Shown here: positions 1 through 6,761 of the stretch, one piece after another
Layout: each line of letters begins with the position of its first letter
Numbering within the stretch: position 1 is the stretch's first letter
NCBI GenBank assembly: GCA_003509785.1
Contig: DOMY01000313.1
Coordinates: 62,483 to 71,822 of the forward strand
Length of the DNA stretch: 9,340 nucleotides
Direction of reading: 5' to 3'
DNA from: Gemmobacter sp.
GTDB taxonomy: Bacteria; Pseudomonadota; Alphaproteobacteria; Rhodobacterales; Rhodobacteraceae
Notes under the pieces: generated by a model
Seen by the model: the letters and a program-made list of their open reading frames with translations, nothing else
Told to the model about the DNA's origin: nothing
Databases searched by the model: none
Made by a program: the position numbers and the translations under genes

Positions 1-486
1 CCGCCGTTGTCGCGGCTGGACAAGGGCCTGATCAAGCTGGCCGAGCTGAAGGCGCGTGGTCCGGGCTATGTGGTGGATTGGGCAAAGGCCCGTTATGCTT
101 GGGAGATCGAGAAGCGCCGCCCGAAAGCCGCGACCGAGGCCTCCCACCAGTTCCACAATGCCGAAATCGAGGCCGCCTTCCGTGCCGCCCTGCCGATCTA
201 TGCCTTGCCGCTGCGCAAGGGGGCCACGGCACTGTTCCGCCCGCCGCTGGACCGCCGCTGGCAGGTATCGAACGGGCACTGGGTCAGCGGGGCGAAGGAA
301 TATGTCTTTGCCGACAACGATCTGACCCGCTTCGCCCCCGCTCTGCAGGTGCTGGAGGTGCCGGGCGATCATGACAGCATGGTGCTTGAACCCAATGTGC
401 GGGTTCTGGCCGCGCGGCTGCGCGAGGTGATCGCCCGTGCCGAAGAGGCGCCGCTGCCCGAAACCAAACGAGAGGCGGCCGAGTGA
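1..486 (+). CDS. Thioesterase-type (alpha/beta hydrolase) C-terminal domain of a truncated NRPS/PKS protein, 5' partial
   Basis: The frame is open from base 1, so the gene starts upstream of the window; only about 161 C-terminal residues are visible. They look like the end of a type I thioesterase domain that releases a finished chain from an NRPS or PKS. The first part (local residues about 3-45, RLDKGL..LAELKARGPGYV) resembles the helical lid. The segment around residue 65 (YALPLRKGATALFRPP) matches the core strand 'Y.l..y.G...LFR'. VPGDHDSMVLEPN (bases about 358-396) matches the conserved end of these domains, with His at 370-372 as the likely catalytic histidine. The nucleophile serine (GxSxG) would lie upstream and cannot be checked. 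The TTG at base 7 is not a credible start because it falls inside the fold. The stop codon overlaps the glycosyltransferase start (TGATG), implying one transcript. A stand-alone type II thioesterase is possible but the lid and tail favour a megasynthase terminus. Confidence 0.75.
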   Translation, partial: PPLSRLDKGLIKLAELKARGPGYVVDWAKARYAWEIEKRRPKAATEASHQFHNAEIEAAFRAALPIYALPLRKGATALFRPPLDRRWQVSNGHWVSGAKEYVFADNDLTRFAPALQVLEVPGDHDSMVLEPNVRVLAARLREVIARAEEAPLPETKREAAE

Positions 487-1493
487 TGCCCAATCTTCTG
501 ACCGTCATCCTGAACTGGCGCACGGCCGACATGACGCTGGATGCCTGCGCCGCGGCCCTGCGCGAAATGGCCGGGATGCAGGGCGCCATCACCATTGTCG
601 ATAACGACTCCGGGGATGGCAGCTTTGAACGAATGACCGAACAGGTGGTGGCGCGCGGCTGGGATCGCGGCGCTGTGCCGGTGCGGGTGCTGCAATCGGG
701 GCGCAATGGTGGCTTTGGCGCGGGCAACAATTTCGGCATCCGCGCGGGTCTGCCGGGCGGGGGGCGGCCGGATTACGTCTATATCCTGAATTCGGACGCC
801 TTCCCCGATCCGGGGGCGATCCGGGCTTTGGTGGATCATCTGGAGACCAACCCGCGCACCGGCTTTGCGGGAAGCTATATCCACGGGCAGGAAGGTGATC
901 CGCATCACACCGCCTTCCGCTTCCCCACGATCTGGTCGGAGCTGGAGGGGGCGGCGCGGTTCGGGCCGATCTCGCGCCTGCTGAAACGCCATATCGTGCC
1001 GCTGCCGATGCCCGCCCAGACCTGCCAGGTGGATTGGCTGGCAGGCGCCAGCCTGCTGGCTCGGCAGGATATGCTGGATCAGATCGGGCTGTTTGACGAA
1101 ACCTTCTTCCTGTATTTCGAAGAAACCGACCTGCTGCTGCGTGCGGCTCGGGCAGGCTGGGCCACCGATTATGTGCGCCATTCCGAAGTCACCCATATCG
1201 GGTCGGCCTCGACCGGAATGAAGACATGGCGCCGTATTCCGGCCTTCTGGCTGGACAGCCGACGCCATTATTTTACCAAGAACCACGGGCATTTCTATGC
1301 CGCTGCCGCAACGCTTGCCCATGTTGCGGGGGGGCTTTTGTGGCGGGCACGGCTTCTGGTCCAGAACAAGGACCGGGGCGATCCGCCGCATTTTCTGCGT
1401 GACCTGATCCTGCATGATGTCAGGGCGCGCACAGGGCGAAAGACCGGGTCGGGGGCAGCCCCGGCAAAGGATATGGCCCGCCCCGCGGAATAG
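486..1493 (+). CDS. Family 2 glycosyltransferase (rhamnosyltransferase-like)
   Basis: A 335-residue GT-A fold glycosyltransferase, predicted to be cytoplasmic and to transfer a sugar from a nucleotide-sugar donor; donor and acceptor cannot be told from sequence. The N-terminus has the typical GT2 strand (LLTVILNWR) followed by IVDNDSGDGS (D39-N40-D41-S42). The GNNFGIRAG stretch and LNSDA (N102-S103-D104) form the nucleotide/metal site, a DxD variant common in WbbL-like enzymes. DWLAGASLLAR and GLFDETFFLYFEETDLLLRA (acid cluster E212, E213, D215) form the acceptor/catalytic region. No clear transmembrane anchor is seen, although a mildly hydrophobic stretch lies near residues 275-295. Start choice: ATG at 486 overlaps the upstream stop, with GAGAGG at 470-475 about 10 bases ahead; the GTG at 483 is less likely. 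Its position between the thioesterase gene and the formylating synthetase suggests it glycosylates the cluster product or a precursor, but that is inference. Confidence 0.92.
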   Translation: MPNLLTVILNWRTADMTLDACAAALREMAGMQGAITIVDNDSGDGSFERMTEQVVARGWDRGAVPVRVLQSGRNGGFGAGNNFGIRAGLPGGGRPDYVYILNSDAFPDPGAIRALVDHLETNPRTGFAGSYIHGQEGDPHHTAFRFPTIWSELEGAARFGPISRLLKRHIVPLPMPAQTCQVDWLAGASLLARQDMLDQIGLFDETFFLYFEETDLLLRAARAGWATDYVRHSEVTHIGSASTGMKTWRRIPAFWLDSRRHYFTKNHGHFYAAAATLAHVAGGLLWRARLLVQNKDRGDPPHFLRDLILHDVRARTGRKTGSGAAPAKDMARPAE

Positions 1494-1501
1494 GGGCATC
1501 A

Positions 1502-1518
1502 CCGCCTGCAAGCGGCGG
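1502..1518 (+). repeat. Short inverted repeat ahead of the synthetase start
   Basis: CCGCC and GGCGG form a 5-base stem around a 7-base loop in the 38-base gap between the glycosyltransferase stop and the synthetase ATG. No T-run follows, so it is not a typical terminator. It ends 3 bases before the GGAG ribosome site, so it could affect translation, but such short GC stems are common in a genome like this. Confidence 0.35.
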
Positions 1519-1521
1519 AAT

Positions 1522-1525
1522 GGAG
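1522..1525 (+). promoter_or_regulatory. Ribosome binding site deciding the synthetase start
   Basis: GGAG lies 6 bases before ATG 1532 and overlaps the end of the alternative ATG at 1520. It supports the shorter start, which puts the first strand of the formyltransferase fold (CYLIGNETL) directly at the N-terminus as in related enzymes. Confidence 0.6.
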
Positions 1526-1531
1526 TGTTGG

Positions 1532-4500
1532 ATGAACCCGTTTTCCTGTTACCTGATCGGCAATGAAACCCTGACGCGCGAATGTGGCGACATGCTGCTG
1601 ACGGGCGGGCATCGCATAGCGGCGCTGGTGACCCGCAGCCCCGAGGTCAAGGCCTGGGGCCAGGCGCGTGGTCTGACCGTGATTGAACAGGAAAAGGGGT
1701 GGGAGGCGCAGCTGCCCGGCGCGGTGGACTGGCTTTTGTCGGTCGCCAACCTGTCACTTGTGCCGCAGGCGGCGCTGGCTCTGGCGGCGCATGGCGGGGT
1801 GAACTTTCATGATGGCCCGCTGCCACGCCATGCCGGGCTGAATGCGCCGGTCTGGGCGATCCTGGCAGGCGAAGCAGAGCATGGCATCACCTGGCACATG
1901 ATTACCGACGGCGTGGACGAGGGGGACATCCTTGACCAGCGGCTGTTTCCGATCCTGCCGGGCGATACGGCACTGACGCTGAACACCCGCTGTTTCGAAG
2001 CCGCGATGGACAGTTTTCCTGCGCTGATCGCCGCGCTGGAAACCGGCGCGCCGCAGCGGCGCGCGCAGGATTTCGCCCAACGTACGGTTCATGCGCGGGC
2101 AGATCGTCCTTCTGCCGCAGGGCGGCTGGATTTCACCCACAGCGCCGAAACTGTGGCCGCGCTGGTGCGGGCGCTGGATCATGGCAGCTACTGGAACCCG
2201 GTGACCACGGCCAAGCTGTGGGATGGACGGCGCCATGTCATCGTCGGCGGGGCCGAGGTGGTGCCGGGCGCAGGCGTACCGGGGCAGTTGCTGTCCGCAG
2301 CGGAAGATGCGGTGACGGTGGCCTGTGGTGCCGGCGCGGTGCGGCTGATGCGGCTGACCTGCCAGAAGGGCTTTCCGGTATCTGGCCTGTCGCTGCCCAA
2401 TCCGCTGGTCTCTGCCTCGTCGGCGGAAGTGGTGGCGCTGGATCAGGCGCTGGCCCGCGTTGTGGGGCGCGAATTGGCGCATCGCCGCGCATTGCTGAAC
2501 CTTGATCCTGCCGAAGTGCCGGGCGCTGCGGCTGCGACTGCGCCTGCCTTCTGGCAAAGCGTGCCAGTTGCGCTGCCGTCTCTGGCTCTGGCCGCGCTGG
2601 CGGCGGTGCGGCTGTCTGGCAAGCCGGGGGCCGATCTGGCTTTTGGCGCCGCCCATGAAGGCGAAGGTATCCTGTCGGACTGGGTGCCGCTGCGCGTGGC
2701 GGCGGAAGGTGCGGTGTCTGATGCCCTGGCGCGCGTGGATCTGGCGCTTGCCCATGCCATGGCCTGCCCGGCCTTCGCGCTGGACCTGCTGGCGCGCGAC
2801 CGGCGCCTGTTCGGGCTGGTGCCGCCTGCCTTCGGGATTGGCCTTGCGCCGGTGCCCGGCACGGTGGTGACGCTGGCCCCGGATGCGCTGCATTTCGATG
2901 CCAGTCGTGTCAGCCCTGCACAGGCCGCCGCCATGGCCGCGCGGATCACCGCCTTTGCCGAGGCTGCGGCGCAGGGCGGCACGGTGGAAACCCTGCCGAT
3001 CCTGACAGCCGACGAGCTGGACGAGGTGCTGTATCGCCATAACCGCACCGCAACGGCCTATGACAGCAGCCTGTGCGTGCATCAGGCGTTCGAGGCGCAG
3101 GTGGGGCGCAGCCCCGATGCTGTGGCGGTCGCGTTCGAAGGGCAAAGCCTGACCTATGCGCAGCTGAATGCCCGCGCCAACCGCGCTGCCCATGTGCTGC
3201 GCGACATGGGGGTGGGCCCCGGCGTGCTCGTGGGGCTGCATACCCGCCGCTCGCTTGATCTGCTGGTGGGGGCGCTGGCCATCCTGAAGGCAGGCGGCGC
3301 CTATGTGCCGATGGACCCTGCCTATCCGGCCGACCGCACGGCGCTGTATATCGAAGACAGTGCCTGCCCGGTGATCTTGACGCAAGAGGCGCTGCTGCCC
3401 GGCCTGCCGCCGCATCAGGCGCAGGTGCTGTGCCTGGATCATGACGGCCGGTTGAGCCATGCGCCGGAAACCAACCCGGAAAGCGGCGTCGCCTCGGCCG
3501 ATCTGGCCTATATGATCTATACCTCTGGTTCGACCGGCCGCCCCAAGGGGGTGATGGTGGAACATCGCAATGTCGCCAACTTCTTTACCGGGATGGACAG
3601 CCGTATCGACCACGCGGCGGGCTCTGTCTGGCTGGCCGTCACCTCGCTGTCCTTCGACATTTCGGTGTTGGAACTGTTCTGGACGCTGGCGCGCGGGTTC
3701 AAGCTGGTACTGACCAGCGATGAAAACCGGGCACTGGTATCGGGCGGGCGGATCGGTTCGGGCAAGGGGATGGAGTTCTCGCTCTATTACTGGGGCAATG
3801 ACGATGGGGTGGGGCCGAAGAAATACGAACTGCTGCTGGAGGGCGCGAAGTTTGCCGACAGCCACGGCTTCTGCGCCGTCTGGACACCAGAGCGGCATTT
3901 CCATGCCTTTGGCGGGCCATACCCGAACCCCAGCGTGACCGGGGCGGCGGTGGCCGCTGTCACGAAGAACATCGGTGTGCGCGCGGGATCGGTGGTGCTG
4001 CCGCTGCACCATCCGGCGCGCGTGGCCGAGGATTGGGCGGTGATCGACAATCTGACCAATGGCCGCGCCGGGATCGCCGCCGCCTCTGGCTGGCAGCCGG
4101 ATGATTTCGTGCTGCGCCCGGAAAACACCCCGCCTGCGAACAAGGGGGCACTTCTGGCGGGGATTGATCAGGTCCGCCGGTTGTGGCGGGGCGAGAAGGT
4201 GGAGTTTCCCACAAAATCCGGCAGCTTCGGTGTGGTGACGCAGCCGCGCCCGGTGTCGCGGGAACTGCCGGTCTGGGTGACCACGGCAGGCAACCCGGCA
4301 ACCTGGCGCGAAGCGGGCGAGATCGGCGCGCATGTGCTGACCCACCTGCTGGGCCAGAGCATTGCCGAGGTTGAGGAAAAGATCGGCATCTATCACGATG
4401 CCTTGCGCAAGGCAGGCCATGATCCGGCGGATCACAAGGTGACGCTGATGCTGCACACCTATGTCTGCCGCGACCGTGAACAGGCGCGCCGCGTGGCGGA

Positions 4501-6106
4501 AAAGCCGATGAAGGATTATCTGGCCGCTGCCGTGGGGCTGGTGAAGCAGTATGCTTGGGCCTTCCCTGCATTCAAGAAGCCGCAGGGTATTGATAACCCG
4601 ATGGATATCGACCTGCGCAGCCTTTCTGCCGAAGAAAATGACGCGATCCTCGATTTCGCCTTCCAACGCTATTTCGAGGATTCGGGCCTGTTTGGCACGG
4701 TGGACGATGCGCTGGACCGGGTGGAAAGCCTGAAGAAGATCGGCGTCACCGAAGTGGCCTGCCTGATCGACTATGGCATCGCGCCCGAAGTGGTGATGGA
4801 GGGGCTGTATCCGCTGGCCGAGGTGCTACGCCGCGCCAATGCCGGGGCGGGGCCTGCTGCGGATGATTTCTCGATCGCGGCGCAGATCATCCGCCATGGT
4901 GTGACGCATCTGCAATGCACGCCCTCCATGGCCCGCATGATCCTGATGAACGACGAGGCACAGGCGGCGCTGGCTGGGGGGAAAACCTTGATGCTGGGGG
5001 GCGAGGCCTTGCCGGGCGCCTTTGTGAACGATCTGCGCAAGGTGACGGCTGCGAAGATCGAGAACATGTATGGGCCGACCGAAACCACCATCTGGTCCAC
5101 AACCGAAACCGCGCAGGCCGGCGAAGGTGTGGTGAATATCGGCACGCCGATTGCCAATACGCAACTTTATGTGCTGGATGACCGGCAGCAGCCGGTGCCA
5201 CCTGGCACAGCGGGCGAACTGTGGATCGGCGGCGATGGCGTGACGCGCGGCTACTGGCAGCGGCCCGACCTGACGGCAGAACGCTTCAAGCCTGATCCGT
5301 TCATCCGCGAAAATGCCTGCCAATGGGGCGCGCGGATGTATCGCACCGGCGACCTGGTGCGGCTGCGCGCGGACGGCAAGCTCGATTACCTCGGCCGGGC
5401 GGATTATCAGGTGAAGCTGCGCGGATATCGCATCGAACTTGGCGAGATCGAAAGCCGGCTGGAAGAACTGCCGGGCGTGCGGCAGGCGGTGGTTCTGGCG
5501 CGGGAAGATCAGCCGGGCGATCTGCGGCTGGTGGCCTATTTCACTGGCACGGCACAGGCAGAGGCGCTGAAACCGGCGCTGGCCGGGGCCTTGCCGGAAC
5601 ATATGATCCCCGCGCATTTCGTGCGGTTGGACAGCTTTCCGCTGACCCCGAACCGCAAGGTCGATCGCAAGGCCTTGCCCGCGCCACAGGTGCAGGTGGC
5701 AGTGGCAGATTCCACCCCGCCCGCCGAGGGCCTGCAGGCACAGATCGCCGCGATCTGGCAGCGGGTGCTGGGTGTGCCAAAGGTCGGCCCCAGGGACAAT
5801 TTCTTTGCACTGGGCGGGCATAGCTTGCTGGCGGTTCAGGCGCATCGTGAAATCCGCGATAGCCTCGGGTTGACGAAGCTCTCTATTACCGACATCTTCC
5901 GCTTCCCGATACTTTCCGCTCTGGCAGCGCATCTGGACGGTGGGCAAGCCCCGCTGATGCCAAAAGCTGCCACGGCCTTTGTTGCTTCTGCTCCGCTGCC
6001 GGCCAATGCTCCGGCAGAACCTTCGGGGCAGGCATCACGGGCCGATACACGGGCGGATGCCATGGCGCGGCGTCGGGCGCTGCGCACAGGGAGGATGGAT
6101 GCCTGA
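1532..6106 (+). CDS. Formyltransferase - split adenylation (Gly) - luciferase-like monooxygenase - carrier protein synthetase (MupA/Atu3671-type NRPS)
   Basis: A 1524-residue single-module NRPS, numbered from the ATG at 1532. Residues 1-285 are a formyltransferase of the Met-tRNA formyltransferase/LgrA type: VNFHDGPLPRHAG gives N91 and H93, and GVDEGDIL gives D132, completing the Asn-His-Asp site; the donor is presumably formyl-tetrahydrofolate. Residues about 340-490 resemble only the C-terminal lobe of a condensation domain and lack HHxxxDG. Adenylation motifs are A1 (LTYAQL), A2 (LKAGGAYVPMDPAYP), A3 (TSGSTGRPKG, 664-673), A4 (FDIS, D709), A5 (NMYGPTET, 1178-1185), A6, A7 (YRTGDL), A8 (GYRIELGEIE) and A10 (NRKVDRKAL, K1376). 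A luciferase-like FMN monooxygenase (about 747-1102) sits between A4 and A5. The carrier site is LGGHSL with S1431. Pocket residues D709, I710, L713, Q1128, M1154, G1156, M1179, I1187, W1188, K1376 suggest glycine. No condensation or release domain follows, so the unit must be handed to a partner. Start: ATG 1532 has GGAG 6 bases upstream; ATG 1520 (4 residues longer) has a poor site. Confidence 0.94.
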   Translation: MNPFSCYLIGNETLTRECGDMLLTGGHRIAALVTRSPEVKAWGQARGLTVIEQEKGWEAQLPGAVDWLLSVANLSLVPQAALALAAHGGVNFHDGPLPRHAGLNAPVWAILAGEAEHGITWHMITDGVDEGDILDQRLFPILPGDTALTLNTRCFEAAMDSFPALIAALETGAPQRRAQDFAQRTVHARADRPSAAGRLDFTHSAETVAALVRALDHGSYWNPVTTAKLWDGRRHVIVGGAEVVPGAGVPGQLLSAAEDAVTVACGAGAVRLMRLTCQKGFPVSGLSLPNPLVSASSAEVVALDQALARVVGRELAHRRALLNLDPAEVPGAAAATAPAFWQSVPVALPSLALAALAAVRLSGKPGADLAFGAAHEGEGILSDWVPLRVAAEGAVSDALARVDLALAHAMACPAFALDLLARDRRLFGLVPPAFGIGLAPVPGTVVTLAPDALHFDASRVSPAQAAAMAARITAFAEAAAQGGTVETLPILTADELDEVLYRHNRTATAYDSSLCVHQAFEAQVGRSPDAVAVAFEGQSLTYAQLNARANRAAHVLRDMGVGPGVLVGLHTRRSLDLLVGALAILKAGGAYVPMDPAYPADRTALYIEDSACPVILTQEALLPGLPPHQAQVLCLDHDGRLSHAPETNPESGVASADLAYMIYTSGSTGRPKGVMVEHRNVANFFTGMDSRIDHAAGSVWLAVTSLSFDISVLELFWTLARGFKLVLTSDENRALVSGGRIGSGKGMEFSLYYWGNDDGVGPKKYELLLEGAKFADSHGFCAVWTPERHFHAFGGPYPNPSVTGAAVAAVTKNIGVRAGSVVLPLHHPARVAEDWAVIDNLTNGRAGIAAASGWQPDDFVLRPENTPPANKGALLAGIDQVRRLWRGEKVEFPTKSGSFGVVTQPRPVSRELPVWVTTAGNPATWREAGEIGAHVLTHLLGQSIAEVEEKIGIYHDALRKAGHDPADHKVTLMLHTYVCRDREQARRVAEKPMKDYLAAAVGLVKQYAWAFPAFKKPQGIDNPMDIDLRSLSAEENDAILDFAFQRYFEDSGLFGTVDDALDRVESLKKIGVTEVACLIDYGIAPEVVMEGLYPLAEVLRRANAGAGPAADDFSIAAQIIRHGVTHLQCTPSMARMILMNDEAQAALAGGKTLMLGGEALPGAFVNDLRKVTAAKIENMYGPTETTIWSTTETAQAGEGVVNIGTPIANTQLYVLDDRQQPVPPGTAGELWIGGDGVTRGYWQRPDLTAERFKPDPFIRENACQWGARMYRTGDLVRLRADGKLDYLGRADYQVKLRGYRIELGEIESRLEELPGVRQAVVLAREDQPGDLRLVAYFTGTAQAEALKPALAGALPEHMIPAHFVRLDSFPLTPNRKVDRKALPAPQVQVAVADSTPPAEGLQAQIAAIWQRVLGVPKVGPRDNFFALGGHSLLAVQAHREIRDSLGLTKLSITDIFRFPILSALAAHLDGGQAPLMPKAATAFVASAPLPANAPAEPSGQASRADTRADAMARRRALRTGRMDA
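3770..4837 (+). other. Luciferase-like FMN-dependent monooxygenase domain inserted in the adenylation domain
   Basis: This in-frame segment codes for about 355 residues (about 747-1102 of the synthetase) that belong to the bacterial luciferase-like (LLM) fold and the natural-product subfamily named after MupA and Atu3671. Recognisable stretches are MEFSLYYWGNDDG at the first strand, KYELLLEGAKFADSHGF, AVWTPERHFHAFGGPYPNP, GVRAGSVVLPLHHPARVAEDW and NGRAGIAAASGWQPDDF. The adenylation sequence ends at KLVLTSDE before it and resumes at FSIAAQIIRHGVTHLQCTP after it, so the insertion lies between A4 and A5 with both halves intact. Family knowledge says such domains use reduced flavin and oxygen to oxidise a carrier-bound substrate. 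No flavin reductase gene is in the window, so FMNH2 must come from elsewhere. Whether it attacks the alpha carbon or the nitrogen is unknown. Confidence 0.93.
6088..6094 (+). promoter_or_regulatory. Ribosome binding site of the phosphopantetheinyl transferase, inside the synthetase gene
   Basis: AGGGAGG lies 4 bases before ATG 6099 and within the last codons of the synthetase. It is the strongest Shine-Dalgarno match seen in the window and fixes the start of the transferase despite the longer open frame upstream. Confidence 0.75.
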
Positions 6107-6725
6107 TCTTATCGCACTGCGTCTTGCGGCGCAGCGCCTGCTACCCCCCGGCACGGGAATCGGCACGGCCGATCCCCGTGCTGATCATCCCGCGTTCGAG
6201 GGCGAGGCCATATCCGGCCTGCCCACGCGGCTTTCCGAATTCCGCGCCGGGCGAATTGCGGCGCGTGCCGCGATAGCCGATCTGGGGTTGACCCCCGCTG
6301 CCATCCCCATGGCCGAAGACCGTTCGCCGATCTGGCCTGCGGGCCTCTGCGGTTCCATTTCCCATTCTTCTGAAGTCTGCCTGGCGGCTGTGGCGCTGCA
6401 ATCCGGCCTGCGCGGGATCGGGGTTGATCTGGAACTCGCCACACCGCTGGAGCCTGATCTGCGCGATACGATCCTGCGGCCGGAAGAACGACATCACTCT
6501 GACATGGCCGCCAAGCTGATCTTTTGTGCCAAAGAGGCGGCTTACAAGGCGCAATACGGCATCTCACGCTGCCTGTTCGATTTCCATGTGCTGTCAGTGA
6601 CGCTGAATGCTGCGGGGTTTACGGCACGCTTCACCGAAGAAATCACGCCTTTCGCCAAGGATACGCTGTTGCAGGGCCGCCACGCGCGGGTTGCCGGGCA
6701 TTTCCTTTGCGTTGTCACGCTCTGA
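6099..6725 (+). CDS. 4'-phosphopantetheinyl transferase, EntD/Sfp type
   Basis: A 208-residue enzyme that moves the phosphopantetheine arm of coenzyme A onto the conserved serine of carrier proteins, here most simply the S1431 site of the preceding synthetase and carriers upstream. Visible motifs are the CoA-binding GSISHS (G85-S90), the magnesium-binding GIGVDLE (D110, E112) and FCAKEAAYKAQY (K145, E146, K150); with length and order these indicate the EntD-like subgroup rather than the fatty-acid AcpS type. The open frame runs further upstream, but the start is placed at ATG 6099 because AGGGAGG at 6088-6094 precedes it at suitable spacing and MPDLIALRLAAQRLLPPG begins in family fashion. It overlaps the synthetase gene by 8 bases, a sign of translational coupling, and is the last gene that clearly belongs to the cluster. 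Confidence 0.93.
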   Translation: MPDLIALRLAAQRLLPPGTGIGTADPRADHPAFEGEAISGLPTRLSEFRAGRIAARAAIADLGLTPAAIPMAEDRSPIWPAGLCGSISHSSEVCLAAVALQSGLRGIGVDLELATPLEPDLRDTILRPEERHHSDMAAKLIFCAKEAAYKAQYGISRCLFDFHVLSVTLNAAGFTARFTEEITPFAKDTLLQGRHARVAGHFLCVVTL

Positions 6726-6761
6726 CCTTTTCTCGCGGCTGCAGCGACGGTATACACGGGT

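Noticed and set aside
369..1511. A 380-codon minus-strand open frame opposite the glycosyltransferase
   Set aside because: No domain signal and unnatural composition; the + strand GT2 motifs account for the region.
1754..4666. A 970-codon open frame on the minus strand across the synthetase gene
   Set aside because: Its protein has no recognisable domain and biased composition (rich in Arg, His and Gln). The + strand carries unmistakable formyltransferase, adenylation and monooxygenase motifs over the same bases; long antisense frames are expected in GC-rich DNA.
3720..4870. Possible assembly chimera or gene fusion artefact where the monooxygenase interrupts the adenylation domain
   Set aside because: The frame is continuous on both sides, the adenylation domain resumes with all later motifs intact, and the same insertion site is known in the MupA/Atu3671-type family.
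4826..5947. A 373-codon minus-strand open frame opposite adenylation motifs A5-A10 and the carrier domain
   Set aside because: Antisense shadow of the clearly coding + strand; no start context or family match.
5979..6098. An earlier in-frame start for the phosphopantetheinyl transferase
   Set aside because: The extra 40 residues are a frame-shifted reading of the synthetase tail with no family similarity; ATG 6099 has a strong ribosome site.
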